From an uncultured Eubacteriales bacterium (GTDB lineage Bacteria > Bacillota > Clostridia > Oscillospirales > Oscillospiraceae): DNA of 38,363 nt. The stretch lies in assembly GCA_934572535.1 (NCBI GenBank), contig CAKTLJ010000017.1:1-38363 (forward strand). The letters run 5' to 3'. Under the pieces are notes generated by a model. The model ran no database searches. It was not told the origin of the DNA and worked only from the letters and a program-made list of their open reading frames with translations. A program made the position numbers and the translations under genes. Below, piece by piece: positions 7,619-16,256 of the stretch (the stretch's first letter is position 1; each line of letters begins with the position of its first letter).

Positions 7619-8551
7619 TCATTTTTTCTCGCGGACCATGCGGCCGATCTCCTGGACCGCCTTCTCGTAGAAGCCGCGATAGTCCGCGTCCTTCAGCTCT
7701 TCCATCCCCAGGGACAGATGCTTGGCGTTGTACGCCTGGAGAAGGGCGATCTTGGTCACCGCCGACGTTCGGTCCGGCTCGATGAAATACAGGTCCCCGT
7801 GGGCGGCGACCTCCCGCTTTTTTCGGCAGAGGAGCCACCAGAGGTCCATCTCCGCCGTGTCGTAGCCGAAGCCCAGGCAGTAGACGTCCCCCAGGATGAA
7901 GTAGTCCAGCCAGCTCATCACCGGCAGGCCCTTGGGATTCCCCGCCGTGGGATAGCGGCGGTTGGGCGCGCGGCGGGTCAGGTAGTCATCGTAGCAAAAG
8001 AGAAGGTTTCCGTAAAAATAATGGCCCAGGATCACCGAGTCGGGCTTTCTCGCCTCCCCGTGGATGTGGAAGAGGGGGACCTCTCCCCGCTCGGTGGGCA
8101 GAGAATAGTATGTATGGAGCATGAACCGCTTCTCCACCCGCTGGACCGCCGCCGTGTGCCGCTGGTACTTGCGGTAGCGGCTCTTCCCCTCCAAAAAGTC
8201 CGGGTCGGCCGCGCACTCCAGCTCATAGGTGAAGTTGGGGGTCAAAATGCAGTCAAAGGGCATGGACAGCAGCGTTTTCAGCTGGCCGTCCAGCCAGGGG
8301 TGAAGCTCGCACCGCGTCAGCTCCTGCCGGAGATCCTTCAAGGATTCGTCCACGTGGTCCTCGCTGAGCAGGACAGCCTGCATGGGCAGGGGGATGGTCC
8401 GCACCTCCTCCGGGGTGAAGCGGGTGCGGTTGATCTTTTGCAGCAGCCCCGCCCAAGAGGTCCCGCCGTAGACGCGGTTCATGCCGTTGCCCAGGAGCAG
8501 GACCTGGGGCCGGGCATGGGTTTGGATGGTGAGCTGCGGGATTTCTTTCAT
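7619..8551 (-). CDS. SIR2-like domain protein, probable NAD+-binding
   Basis: The 310-residue protein has sirtuin-fold motifs in order: LLLGNGMN (GNG at about 21-23) for dinucleotide binding, ILTPNFTYELE (TPNF about 104-107, matching the T-N-F/Y-D motif), FHIHGE (about 161-166, with the candidate catalytic histidine) and GFGYDTAEMDL (about 227-237). It lacks the zinc ribbon of true deacetylase sirtuins, so it fits the SIR2-like/SIR2_2 group. Some members are phage-triggered NADases; others are uncharacterised. ATG 8551 is chosen because GGGAGG precedes it; an in-frame TTG 21 nt upstream lies before that ribosome site. It follows folA by 28 bp and is probably last in the mtaB-thyA-folA transcript. 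No partner sensor protein is seen. Confidence 0.75.
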   Translation of the reverse strand: MKEIPQLTIQTHARPQVLLLGNGMNRVYGGTSWAGLLQKINRTRFTPEEVRTIPLPMQAVLLSEDHVDESLKDLRQELTRCELHPWLDGQLKTLLSMPFDCILTPNFTYELECAADPDFLEGKSRYRKYQRHTAAVQRVEKRFMLHTYYSLPTERGEVPLFHIHGEARKPDSVILGHYFYGNLLFCYDDYLTRRAPNRRYPTAGNPKGLPVMSWLDYFILGDVYCLGFGYDTAEMDLWWLLCRKKREVAAHGDLYFIEPDRTSAVTKIALLQAYNAKHLSLGMEELKDADYRGFYEKAVQEIGRMVREKK

Positions 8552-8579
8552 AGGGGTCCCTCCCTGGGGCAATCTCGAA

Positions 8580-9071
8580 TCAAGTGGGGTCGTTGTTTCT
8601 CCGCCGGTAGGTCACATAGGTGAAGGTCAGCCCCTCGTGGGTGTACGGCCCCTCCTCCTCCACCGCCTGCCAGGCGGGGTCCCGGTCCAGGTCGGGAAAA
8701 TACCGGTCCGCCGGAAAGGCCCTTTGAACCTTGGTCACATAGGCGGTGTCGCACCGGTCCAACGCCGCCCGGTAGACCGACTCGCCGCCGATGACAAAGG
8801 TGTCCGCCGGGGCGGCCGCCAGCGCGGCCTCCAAAGAGCGGAAGACTTCTCCGCCCTCGGGGCGGAAGTCCTCTCGGGTGGACAGGATCAGGTTTCGCCG
8901 GTTCTTCAAGGGGCGGCCGCCGGGAAAGGTGGCCAGGGTCTTCCGGCCCAGGAGCACCGGATGGCCGGTGGTGAGCCGCTGGAACCGCTTCAAATCGGCG
9001 GGGATGTAGCAGAGCTGGTCCCCGTCCAGGCCAATGGCCCAGTTTTCATCCACAGCAACGATGACATTCAT
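8580..9071 (-). CDS. folA: Dihydrofolate reductase
   Basis: It reduces dihydrofolate to tetrahydrofolate with NADPH in the cytoplasm, regenerating the cofactor consumed by the adjacent ThyA. The 163-residue length is typical. Visible motifs are AVDENWAIGLDGDQL, IPADLKRF (with the catalytic aspartate), VLLGRKTLATFPGG, the NLILST strand, FVIGGESVY (the NADPH-binding GG) and YVTKV. The usual LPW before IPxD is LCY here, a small oddity near the active site. It lies 12 bp downstream of thyA, an old and common pairing, and the SIR2-like gene follows. The ribosome site GAGGAGG is 7-8 nt upstream of the ATG. Confidence 0.95.
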   Translation of the reverse strand: MNVIVAVDENWAIGLDGDQLCYIPADLKRFQRLTTGHPVLLGRKTLATFPGGRPLKNRRNLILSTREDFRPEGGEVFRSLEAALAAAPADTFVIGGESVYRAALDRCDTAYVTKVQRAFPADRYFPDLDRDPAWQAVEEEGPYTHEGLTFTYVTYRRRNNDPT

Positions 9072-9083
9072 GGGGCGTCCTCC

Positions 9084-9914
9084 TCAAATGGCCACGGGGA
9101 TCCTGGCGTCCAGCTCGTGGCAGCGATAGCCCTCCAGCTTGAGGCTGTCGGGGGTGAAGTCGTAAAAGTCGGTGACGCCCGGGTCCAGGGTCAGCTTGGG
9201 GGCCTCGAAGGGCTTGCGGCTGATGATCTCCTCCACGATGGGCACATGGCGGTCGTAGATGTGGGCGTCGGCAATGACGTGGACCAGCTCCCCCGCCTCC
9301 AGGCCGGAGACCTGGGCCAGCATGTGGACCAGGACGGCGTACTGCATCACGTTCCAGCCGTTGGCAGTGAGCATGTCCTGGGAGCGCTGGTTGAGAATGG
9401 CGTTCAGGGTCCTGCCGCTGACGTTAAAGGTCATGGAGTAGGCGCAGGGGTAGAGGGCCATCTCGCTCAGGTCGTGGTGGTTGTAGAGGTTGGTCAAGAT
9501 CCGCCGGGAGGCCGGGTCGTGCCTCAGGTCGTAGAGGACCCGGTCCACCTGGTCCATCTCCCCCTCGCGGTAGCGGTGCTTGACCCCCAGCTGGTAGCCG
9601 TAGGCCTTGCCGATGGAGCCGGTCTCGTCGGCCCAAGCATCCCAGATGTTGGAGCGCAGGTCGTGGATGTTGTTGGACTTCTTCTGCCAGATCCACAGCA
9701 GCTCATCCACGGCGCTCTTCAGGTACATCCGGCGGATGGTCTGGATGGGAAACTCCGCCCGCAGGTCGTAGCGGTTGACCAGGCCGAAGGCCTTCACCGT
9801 GTGGGCCGGGGTCCCGTCCTCCCAGCGGGGGCGGACGTTCTGGTCGGTGTCCCACACCCCGTTGGCCAAGATCTCCTTACAATTTTGAATAAACAGCTCG
9901 TCTGCTCTGCTCAT
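9084..9914 (-). CDS. thyA: Thymidylate synthase (ThyA type)
   Basis: It methylates dUMP to dTMP using methylenetetrahydrofolate and releases dihydrofolate. The 276-residue product shows WEDGTPAHT, the active-site YPCAYSMTF (nucleophile about C157), the LNQRSQD and WNVMQYAVL segments that hold substrate, and HIYDRH near the end. It is the clostridial ThyA subtype in which PCAYSMTF replaces PCHxxFQF. The ATG at 9914 overlaps the mtaB stop (ATGA) and has GGAGGAG upstream; a longer in-frame reading to 10052 only shadows mtaB. Gene order mtaB-thyA-folA-SIR2 suggests one transcript. Confidence 0.95.
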   Translation of the reverse strand: MSRADELFIQNCKEILANGVWDTDQNVRPRWEDGTPAHTVKAFGLVNRYDLRAEFPIQTIRRMYLKSAVDELLWIWQKKSNNIHDLRSNIWDAWADETGSIGKAYGYQLGVKHRYREGEMDQVDRVLYDLRHDPASRRILTNLYNHHDLSEMALYPCAYSMTFNVSGRTLNAILNQRSQDMLTANGWNVMQYAVLVHMLAQVSGLEAGELVHVIADAHIYDRHVPIVEEIISRKPFEAPKLTLDPGVTDFYDFTPDSLKLEGYRCHELDARIPVAI

Positions 9915-11215
9915 GTCTTCTCCTCCTCCATGATGGTCCCAAAGACCTGGTCCTCGCCCACGGCAGTGATCCTGACCCGGCAGAGGACGTTGTGCAAATC
10001 GGTTTCGCTCTTCCCTCTGACCTCCATATACTGCGGGGTGTAGCCCCGCCAAAAGCCCTCCTTCTCCTCCTCAAAGAGGACCTCCACCGTCTGGCCCAGC
10101 CAGCCGCTGAGCCAGCTCCGGCGCATGGCCCGGGCAACCTCAGCCCCGCGGTGGGCCCGCTGGGCCTTCTCGGCCTGGGAGAGCTGATCGGGCAGGACCG
10201 CCGCCGGGGTCCCCTTGCGGCGGGAGTAGGGGAAGATGTGCATCTGAGAAAATGCACAGCGTTGCAGGAAGGCAAGGGTCTGGGCAAACTCCTCCTCGGT
10301 CTCTCCGGGGAAGCCCACGATCATGTCGGTGGTGATGCCGGGGCGGTCAAAATGCGCCCGCAGCAGCGCCACCGACGCATCGTATCGGGCGGTGTCGTAC
10401 TTCCGCTTCATCCGGGCCAGGGTGGCGTCGCAGCCGCTCTGCATGGACAGATGAAAGTGGGGACACAGGTTGGGCAAACCGGCCAGCCGCGCGCAGAATT
10501 CCTCGGTGACCGTCCGGGGCTCCAGAGAGCCCAGGCGCACCCGCATGGCCGGGACCGCCCGGCAGACGGTCTCGATGAGGTCGGTCAGGGTGGGGCGGCC
10601 CTCCAGATCCCGACCGTAGGAGGAGATCTCAATGCCAGTGATCACCAACTCCCGGTAGCCCACGGCCGCCAGCCGTCTGGCCTCCTCCGCCGCCTCGTCC
10701 AGGGGCAGGGAGCGCACCGGACCCCGGGCGTAGGGGATGATGCAATACGCGCAGAAGTTGGTGCAGCCGTCCTCCACCTTGAGCATGGCGCGGGTGCGGC
10801 CCTCCAGTCCCCCGGCGGGGAGATGCTCAAAGGTCCGCCGCCGGAAGGCGTCGTCCACGGCCACGGTCTTCTGCCGGTCCTCCGCCATCTGCTCCAGGAG
10901 GTCCAGAAAGCCCATCCGGTCGCCGCTGCCGCCGATGAGGTCAGCGTCCAGCCCGGCGGCCTCCTCCGGGGAGACCTGGGGGTAGCAGCCGCACAGGGCC
11001 ACGATGGCCCCAGGAGCCCGCTTCCGGGCCTGACGGACGGTCTGGCGTGACTTTTTGTCGCTGACCGCCGTGACGGTGCAGCTGTTTATAATGTATACGT
11101 CGGCCTCCCCCTCAAAGGGGGCCAGGGTGTGTCCCCGGGACAGGAGGATCTCCTCCATGGCCTGGGTCTCGTACTGATTCACTTTGCAGCCTAGGGTGTG
11201 AAAGGCAAAAACCAT
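9911..11215 (-). CDS. mtaB: tRNA t6A37 methylthiotransferase MtaB
   Basis: This radical-SAM enzyme adds a methylthio group to t6A37 of tRNA, giving ms2t6A in ANN-decoding tRNAs. The 434 residues fit the family. The N-terminal UPF0004 domain has its three cluster cysteines (TLGCKVN C10, INSCTV C46, LCGCYPQ C77). The radical-SAM domain has CTNFCAYC (C151, C155, C158), binding the SAM-cleaving 4Fe-4S cluster. A TRAM-like RNA-binding tail (about 370-434) ends the protein. TLGCKVNQYET distinguishes MtaB from MiaB and RimO. The ATG is preceded by CGAGGAG. It heads the thyA-folA-SIR2 operon; its promoter must lie in 11216-11358, but I see only a weak minus-strand candidate. Confidence 0.93.
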   Translation of the reverse strand: MVFAFHTLGCKVNQYETQAMEEILLSRGHTLAPFEGEADVYIINSCTVTAVSDKKSRQTVRQARKRAPGAIVALCGCYPQVSPEEAAGLDADLIGGSGDRMGFLDLLEQMAEDRQKTVAVDDAFRRRTFEHLPAGGLEGRTRAMLKVEDGCTNFCAYCIIPYARGPVRSLPLDEAAEEARRLAAVGYRELVITGIEISSYGRDLEGRPTLTDLIETVCRAVPAMRVRLGSLEPRTVTEEFCARLAGLPNLCPHFHLSMQSGCDATLARMKRKYDTARYDASVALLRAHFDRPGITTDMIVGFPGETEEEFAQTLAFLQRCAFSQMHIFPYSRRKGTPAAVLPDQLSQAEKAQRAHRGAEVARAMRRSWLSGWLGQTVEVLFEEEKEGFWRGYTPQYMEVRGKSETDLHNVLCRVRITAVGEDQVFGTIMEEEKT

Positions 11216-11259
11216 AGGGATACTCCTCGAAAGTGCTTTTCTTTTTCGTTCTGTTCTGG

Positions 11260-11265
11260 TATAAT
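11260..11265 (+). promoter_or_regulatory. Extended -10 promoter for the yfbR-like gene
   Basis: TATAAT is preceded by TGG, an extended -10 element. The -35 region (TTTTCT at 11237-11242, 17 nt away) is weak. It lies in the divergent gap between mtaB and the HD-domain gene and would give a leader of about 87 nt. Confidence 0.5.
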
Positions 11266-11358
11266 ATTTTGCAACTTTATGCAGCAGGGGGCGTAGCGCC
11301 TTTTCTTTAATCTATCACATCCCCGCCGTAAAATCCACACGTTTTGGAGACTTTCCCT

Positions 11359-11937
11359 ATGTCTTACTCCTTTTTCGCCTACATCGCCCGGATGAAATAC
11401 ATCGGCCGGTGGGGCCTCATGCGCAGCACCGTCCCGGAGAACATCCAGGAGCACTCCCACATGGTAGCCGTTCTGGCCCACGCCCTGGCGGTCATCCGCC
11501 GGGACAAGTTCGGGGGGGCCGTGGACCCCGGCCATGTGGCCGCCGTGGCCCTCTACCACGATGCCCCGGAGATCTTCACCGGCGACCTGCCCACCCCCGT
11601 CAAGTACGCCAACCCGGCCATCCGGGACGCCTACAAGGCCGTGGAGGAAAGCGCCGCCCAGCGGCTGGTGTCCATGCTCCCCCAGGAGATGCGCCCGGCC
11701 TTTGGCCAGCTCCTCTCCGAGACCGACCCCGAGGTGCTGACCCTGGTGAAGGCGGCGGACAAGCTCTCGGCCTATTTGAAGTGCCAGGAGGAGCTGAAGG
11801 CAGGCAACCGGGAGTTTCAGTCCGCGGCGGAGCAGACCCTGGAAGCCCTGCGGTCCTACCGCCTGCCGGAGCTGGACTACTTCATGGAGGACTTCCTCCC
11901 TGCCTTCCAGCTGACCCTGGACGAATTACAGGGGTGA
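11359..11937 (+). CDS. HD-domain 5'-deoxynucleotidase, YfbR-like
   Basis: The 192-residue HD-superfamily phosphohydrolase resembles YfbR, which removes phosphate from deoxyribonucleoside 5'-monophosphates. Metal-binding residues are visible: the histidine in ENIQEHSHMVA, the HD pair in ALYHDAPEIFTGD, and an aspartate in VKAADKLSAYLK. The W-G-L-M-R substrate-side motif (RWGLMRSTVPENIQEHS region) is present. ATG 11359 is used because TTTGGAG lies just before it; the longer TTG start would overlap that site. Opposite it is the thyA/folA operon, so both sides of this divergent gap handle deoxynucleotides. The ACT gene follows by about 80 bp. Confidence 0.88.
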   Translation: MSYSFFAYIARMKYIGRWGLMRSTVPENIQEHSHMVAVLAHALAVIRRDKFGGAVDPGHVAAVALYHDAPEIFTGDLPTPVKYANPAIRDAYKAVEESAAQRLVSMLPQEMRPAFGQLLSETDPEVLTLVKAADKLSAYLKCQEELKAGNREFQSAAEQTLEALRSYRLPELDYFMEDFLPAFQLTLDELQG

Positions 11938-12016
11938 GGGCGCAAGAAAGCCGTCCCAAAACGATCCATCATTCGCACATTCCACAAAAATACAGCAAAG
12001 AGCGAGGTACAACATC

Positions 12017-12289
12017 ATGCGCGCAGTCATCACCGTCATTGGCAACAATCGCGTCGGCATCATCGCCGCCGTCTCCCAGGAGCTGGCCCAGCAGAACGTG
12101 GACATCCTGGACATCACCCAGACCATCCTTCTCACCGATGTTTTCACCATGACCCTGTTGGTGGAGACCACCCATTCCAAGATCCCCTTCGGCGAGCTGG
12201 CCGACCGCCTGTTCGACCTGGGCAAGGGGATCGGTCTGTCCATCCACGCCCAGCGTGAGGACACCTTCGACGCCATGCACCGCATCTGA
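12017..12289 (+). CDS. ACT-domain protein, UPF0237 family
   Basis: This 90-residue protein is a single ACT domain ([22 protein letters not shown] at the start; [14 protein letters not shown] is the ligand-loop/helix region). ACT domains bind amino acids or other small ligands and often dimerise. UPF0237 members are regularly encoded directly before a UPF0210 (PFL) protein, as here with 17 bp between them, so they probably work together. In streptococci this pair includes the regulator GcvB/YbfN-type proteins only by name; no function can be assigned. The ribosome site GAGGT is close to the ATG. Confidence 0.85.
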   Translation: MRAVITVIGNNRVGIIAAVSQELAQQNVDILDITQTILLTDVFTMTLLVETTHSKIPFGELADRLFDLGKGIGLSIHAQREDTFDAMHRI

Positions 12290-12306
12290 GAAAGGAGGTC
12301 CCTTCC

Positions 12307-13665
12307 ATGATCAACTCCTCCGAGGTCTTACAGACCATCGACATGTTCGACCGCCAGAACCTGGACATCCGCACCATCACCATGGGCATCTCCCTGCTGG
12401 ACTGCGCCGACCCCAGCCAGAAGGCCGCCTGCCAGAAGATCTATGACAAGATCTGCCGCCGGGCGGAAAAGCTCGTCTCCACCGGCCTGGACATCGAGAA
12501 AGAGTTCGGCATCCCCATCGTCAACAAGCGGGTGTCCGTGACCCCCATCTCCCTGGTGGCCTCCGCCAGCGACTGCACGGACTACGTCCCCTTCGCCCGG
12601 GCCTTGGACAATGCGGCCAAGACCGTGGGCATCAACTTCATCGGCGGCTTCTCCGCCCTGGTCCAGAAGGGCTTTACGCAGTCTGACCGCAAGCTCATCG
12701 CCTCCATCCCCGAGGCGCTGGCCACCACCGACCTGGTCTGCTCCTCGGTCAACGTGGGCTCCACCAAGGCCGGCATCAACATGGACGCCGTGGCGGAAAT
12801 GGGCCGGGTCCTCAAGAAGACCGCCGACCTCACCGCCGACTCCTTCGGCTTCGGCTGCGCCAAGCTGGTGATCTTCGCCAACGCCGTGGAGGACAACCCC
12901 TTCATGGCCGGTGCCTTCCACGGGGTGGGCGAGCCCGAGTGCGTCATCAACGTGGGCATCTCCGGCCCCGGCGTGGTCCACCACGCCCTCCAGCAGGTGA
13001 AGGGCCAGCCCTTTGACGTGGTGGCCGAGACCATCAAGAAGACCGCCTTCCGCATCACCCGCATGGGCCAGCTGGTGGCCCGGGAGGCCTCCGCCCGCCT
13101 GGACGTCCCCTTCGGCATCGTGGACCTGTCTCTGGCGCCCACCCCCGCCGTGGGCGACTCCGTGGCCCGCATCCTGGAAGAGATGGGCCTGGAGGTCTGC
13201 GGCACCCACGGCACCACCGCCGCCCTGGCCCTCCTGAACGACGCAGTGAAGAAGGGCGGCGTCATGGCCTCCAACCACGTGGGCGGCCTGTCCGGCGCCT
13301 TCATCCCCGTCAGTGAGGACGAGGGCATGATCGCCGCCGCCCAGCAGGGCGCACTCCAGCTGGACAAGCTGGAAGCCATGACCTGCGTGTGCTCCGTGGG
13401 TCTGGACATGATCGCCGTTCCCGGCGACACCTCCGCCGAGACCCTCTCGGCCATCATCTCCGACGAGGCCGCCATCGGCATGGTCAACGCCAAGACCACC
13501 GCCGTCCGCCTCATCCCGGCTCCCGGCAAGAAGGTGGGCGATATGGTCGAGTTCGGCGGCCTGCTGGGCTCCGCCCCCGTGATGCCCGTCCATCCCTTCT
13601 CCAGCGCGGCCTTCGTCCAGCGCGGTGGCCGCATCCCCGCTCCCATGCAGAGCTTGAAGAATTAA
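12307..13665 (+). CDS. PFL-fold protein, UPF0210 family
   Basis: The 452-residue protein is recognisable as UPF0210, whose fold resembles pyruvate formate-lyase (PFL-like) but whose reaction is unknown. Visible conserved stretches include [14 protein letters not shown] at the start, [48 protein letters not shown], the [20 protein letters not shown] segment and [14 protein letters not shown]. Glycine-rich loops are frequent, and a C-terminal glycyl-radical motif is not evident. It is coupled to the ACT protein upstream (RBS AAAGGAGG about 7 nt before the ATG), a partnership seen across Firmicutes, archaea and some proteobacteria. Localisation is cytoplasmic. Confidence 0.92.
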   Translation: MINSSEVLQTIDMFDRQNLDIRTITMGISLLDCADPSQKAACQKIYDKICRRAEKLVSTGLDIEKEFGIPIVNKRVSVTPISLVASASDCTDYVPFARALDNAAKTVGINFIGGFSALVQKGFTQSDRKLIASIPEALATTDLVCSSVNVGSTKAGINMDAVAEMGRVLKKTADLTADSFGFGCAKLVIFANAVEDNPFMAGAFHGVGEPECVINVGISGPGVVHHALQQVKGQPFDVVAETIKKTAFRITRMGQLVAREASARLDVPFGIVDLSLAPTPAVGDSVARILEEMGLEVCGTHGTTAALALLNDAVKKGGVMASNHVGGLSGAFIPVSEDEGMIAAAQQGALQLDKLEAMTCVCSVGLDMIAVPGDTSAETLSAIISDEAAIGMVNAKTTAVRLIPAPGKKVGDMVEFGGLLGSAPVMPVHPFSSAAFVQRGGRIPAPMQSLKN

Positions 13666-13670
13666 GCAGC

Positions 13671-13700
13671 CTTCGGGCGACCGCAAATCGCCCCTACGAA
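13671..13700. repeat. Short hairpin repeat of the interspersed GGGCGA type
   Basis: GGGCGA ccgcaaa TCGCCC (13675-13693) with flanks CTTC and CTACGAA matches a kind of short palindromic repeat I recall as common between genes of gut Oscillospiraceae. A related palindrome, GTCGCCC gct GGGCGAC, occurs at 16559-16575. It sits between the PFL gene and pgi. Family assignment is from memory only. Confidence 0.4.
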
Positions 13701-13714
13701 TGGAGGTAGGTCCC

Positions 13715-15040
13715 ATGCTTCAATTTGACGTGTCCCACGCCCTTCCCTTTCTGCCCCAAAACTGGCTCTCCTCCCGTCTGGACGGTCTCACCGACGCCAG
13801 AGTCCTTCTGGAAAAGGGCAACGGCGTGGGGGGCGAGTTCACCGGCTGGGTCCACCTGCCGGAGAACTACGACAGGAAGGAGCTTGCCCGCGTCCTCCAG
13901 ACCGCCAGGATCATCCGGGAGCAGTCCCAGGTCCTCGTCGTGGTGGGCATCGGCGGTTCCTACCTGGGCGCGCGCGCCGTGCTGGAGCTGGTGACCTCCC
14001 CCAACTACAACCTCTTCTGCAAAGGCCCCCAGGTCTTTTTCACGGGCAACACCCTGTCCTCCGACGCCCTGAACGAGCTGCTGGACTACGTCCGGGACAA
14101 GGACTTCTCCGTGAACGTCATCTCCAAATCCGGCTCCACCACCGAGTCCTCCATCGCCTTCCTTCTCTTCCGGCAGCTGCTGGAGGAGAAGTACGGCAAG
14201 GCGGGGGCCAGAGACCGGATCTTCGCCACCACCGACTGGCACAAGGGGACCCTTCGGGCCTTGGCCAACCAGGAGGGCTACGCCACCTTCTCCGTCCCCG
14301 ACTCCATCGGAGGGCGGTACTCCGTCCTCACCGCCGCGGGCCTGCTGCCTCTGGCGGTGGCGGGGATCGACGGGGAGGCACTTCTCGCCGGGGCGGCCGA
14401 CGCCATGACCCACCTGCGCCAGCCCGGTCAGAACAACCCCGCCTGGCAGTATGCCGCCGCCCGCCACGCCCTCTACACCGAGGGCAAACGCATCGAACTG
14501 CTGGCCTGCTACGAGCCCTCCTTCCGGTTCTTCGGGGAGTGGTGGAAGCAGCTCTTCGGCGAGAGCGAGGGCAAGGACGGCCAGGGCATCTTCCCGGCCA
14601 GCGTGGAGTTCACCGCCGACCTGCACTCCATGGGGCAGTACATCCAGGAGGGAGAGCGGAACCTCTTCGAGACGGTGGTGCGCTTTGCCCGCCCCGCCTC
14701 CACCTGCACCCTGACCCCCATCCCCGGGGATCACTCCGGGCTGGAATTCCTCCGGGGGAAGGATCTGCGGCATGTGAACGAGCAGGCCCGCCTGGGCACC
14801 GTCCTGGCCCACGTGGACGGCGGTGTGCCCAACCTGCTGCTGTCCGCAGAGGAGCGGACGGCCTATTGGGTGGGGCAGCTCATCTATTTCTTTGAATACT
14901 CCTGCGGCCTGTCGGGCTACCTGCTGGGAGTCAATCCCTTCAACCAGCCCGGGGTGGAGGCCTACAAGGAGAACATGTTTGCCCTGCTGGGCAAGCCGGG
15001 GTACGAGGAGACCCGAAAAAAACTGGGATCCCGCTGTTAA
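13715..15040 (+). CDS. pgi: Glucose-6-phosphate isomerase
   Basis: It interconverts glucose-6-phosphate and fructose-6-phosphate in glycolysis. The 441-residue product is the shorter bacterial form. Motifs seen are VVVGIGGSYLGARAV, the phosphate-binding SKSGSTTESSIAF, TDWHKGTL, GGRYSVLTAAGLLPLA (active-site region), LACYEPS and GVEAYKENMFALLGKPGYEE near the end, with the conserved lysine in EAYK. ATG 13715 is chosen because GGAGGT is 7 nt upstream; the ATG at 13700 lies before this ribosome site and reads through it. It is probably expressed with, or from near, the ACT/PFL genes. Confidence 0.95.
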   Translation: MLQFDVSHALPFLPQNWLSSRLDGLTDARVLLEKGNGVGGEFTGWVHLPENYDRKELARVLQTARIIREQSQVLVVVGIGGSYLGARAVLELVTSPNYNLFCKGPQVFFTGNTLSSDALNELLDYVRDKDFSVNVISKSGSTTESSIAFLLFRQLLEEKYGKAGARDRIFATTDWHKGTLRALANQEGYATFSVPDSIGGRYSVLTAAGLLPLAVAGIDGEALLAGAADAMTHLRQPGQNNPAWQYAAARHALYTEGKRIELLACYEPSFRFFGEWWKQLFGESEGKDGQGIFPASVEFTADLHSMGQYIQEGERNLFETVVRFARPASTCTLTPIPGDHSGLEFLRGKDLRHVNEQARLGTVLAHVDGGVPNLLLSAEERTAYWVGQLIYFFEYSCGLSGYLLGVNPFNQPGVEAYKENMFALLGKPGYEETRKKLGSRC

Positions 15041-15066
15041 TTTTTCGTGAAATTCTCGCAATCCCA

Positions 15067-15095
15067 TTGCTTTTTTTCCGGTTGGATGGTAACAT
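15067..15095 (+). promoter_or_regulatory. Candidate sigma-A promoter for the mini P-loop gene
   Basis: TTGCTT (15067-15072) and TAACAT (15090-15095) are separated by 17 nt, 50 nt before the start codon at 15145. The boxes are of average quality. Confidence 0.5.
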
Positions 15096-15144
15096 ATTGC
15101 CAACAGGAAAATAATCTTTTCTGGATCAAGAAGGAGTGATTACT

Positions 15145-15558
15145 ATGGTTAGAGTTATTATGGGCGCAAAGGGCACTGGTAAGACCAAGCAGCTCATTGA
15201 TATGATCAATTACGCCGCCGAAAACGAGAGCGGCAACGTCGTCTGCGTAGAGATGGGCAAGAAGCTGGTCTTCGACGTCAGCCCCGCCGTCCGTCTGGTG
15301 GAGTCCAGCGACTTCGCGGCAGACAACTTTACATTCTTCAAGGGTTTCATCAGCGGCATGTACGCTTCCAACTACGACCTGACTCACGTGTTCGTGGACA
15401 GCCTGTGCAAGATCATCCCCTCCGAACCCGATTCCGCCGAGGTGGAAGAGTTCCTGGCTTGGCTGGACCGCTTCTCCGAGCAGAACCAGGTGAAGTTCAC
15501 CATCACCATCAGCGCTGACGTCGCCCTGGCCACCGAATCCTTGAAGGCATACTTCTAA
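15145..15558 (+). CDS. Small P-loop protein of unknown function
   Basis: The 137-residue protein has a clear Walker A motif at the N-terminus (MGAKGTGKTKQLI) and a plausible Walker B strand (DLTHVFVDSL). It is too short for a full AAA+ or kinase fold and has no visible lid or sensor region. A C-terminal strand FTITISADV resembles the end of a RecA-like core. ATP or GTP binding is likely, but the substrate is unknown. ATG 15145 is preceded by AAGGAG at 8 nt; the GTG 9 nt upstream overlaps that spacing. A zinc-ribbon protein follows after 44 bp in the same direction and may be a partner. Confidence 0.7.
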   Translation: MVRVIMGAKGTGKTKQLIDMINYAAENESGNVVCVEMGKKLVFDVSPAVRLVESSDFAADNFTFFKGFISGMYASNYDLTHVFVDSLCKIIPSEPDSAEVEEFLAWLDRFSEQNQVKFTITISADVALATESLKAYF

Positions 15559-15602
15559 TATTCACAGCCATTCCGACTGCCCACATAAAGGAGAAATGAC
15601 CT

Positions 15603-16109
15603 ATGGCACTGCTGGATAGACTCAACGATCTGGCCGCTGCTGCCACCACCAAGGCAAACAGCGCCATCGAAACTGGTAAGCTAAACCTGAAGATCTCCAC
15701 CGAGGAGCGTAAAATCACCGAGTTCACCCTGAGCATCGGCGACCTGATGGTGGATAAGCTGGACGCTGGCGAGACCTTTGACGATGAGATCATGGCGCTC
15801 TACGCCTCCATCCAGGCCGCCCGAGAGGTCATCGACGCCGCCAGAGCCGAGATCAACACCAACCGTCCGGCGGCGGCTGAAGAGGACCCGGCCTGCCCCG
15901 TCTGCGGCGCAAAGCTTGCGGAGCAAGCGCTGTTCTGCGCCTACTGCGGCGCCAAGGTGGAAGAGCCCTCCCCCGAAGTAGTCGAAGCCGAGGTGGTCCC
16001 CTCCACCTGCGCCAACTGCGGCGCGGAGCTGGAGCCCGAGGCCAGATTCTGCGTCCGATGCGGCGTCAAGGTGCATCCCGAGTCCGCCCCGGAGACCTCC
16101 GCGGAATGA
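15603..16109 (+). CDS. Double zinc-ribbon protein with N-terminal helical domain
   Basis: In this 168-residue protein, the first roughly 90 residues form a helical/coiled-coil region (ALLDRLNDLAAAATTKANSA, then an ISTEERKI segment). Two treble-clef/zinc-ribbon units follow: CPVCGAKL...CAYCGAKV and CANCGAEL...CVRCGVKV, separated by a Pro/Glu/Val linker. This layout is common in Firmicute proteins annotated only as zinc-ribbon domain-containing, and no reaction is known. The ribosome site AAAGGAG is present. It is probably co-transcribed with the mini P-loop gene and ends before a strong terminator. Confidence 0.75.
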   Translation: MALLDRLNDLAAAATTKANSAIETGKLNLKISTEERKITEFTLSIGDLMVDKLDAGETFDDEIMALYASIQAAREVIDAARAEINTNRPAAAEEDPACPVCGAKLAEQALFCAYCGAKVEEPSPEVVEAEVVPSTCANCGAELEPEARFCVRCGVKVHPESAPETSAE

Positions 16110-16206
16110 TCCCAAGCAGCAGAAACCGCTTCCCATCGGGTAGCTGTCCATAAAACAGGTTTCACGAAACAAACACTATGGCAGTTGCCAGACGAGGGTT
16201 GCTGAC

Positions 16207-16250
16207 AAAAGGGGTATGTGTCGTAATGGCACATACCCCTTTTATTTTTT
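16207..16250 (+). terminator. Rho-independent terminator after the zinc-ribbon gene
   Basis: The perfect stem AAAAGGGGTATGTG / CACATACCCCTTTT has a 9-nt loop and is followed by ATTTTTT. The roughly 97 bp between the stop codon and the stem hold nothing else I recognise. Confidence 0.88.
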
Positions 16251-16256
16251 GCCGCC

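Noticed and set aside
12328..13716. Long open frames opposite the PFL gene.
   Set aside because: They are antisense shadows typical of GC-rich codons, with no ribosome sites or domain motifs.
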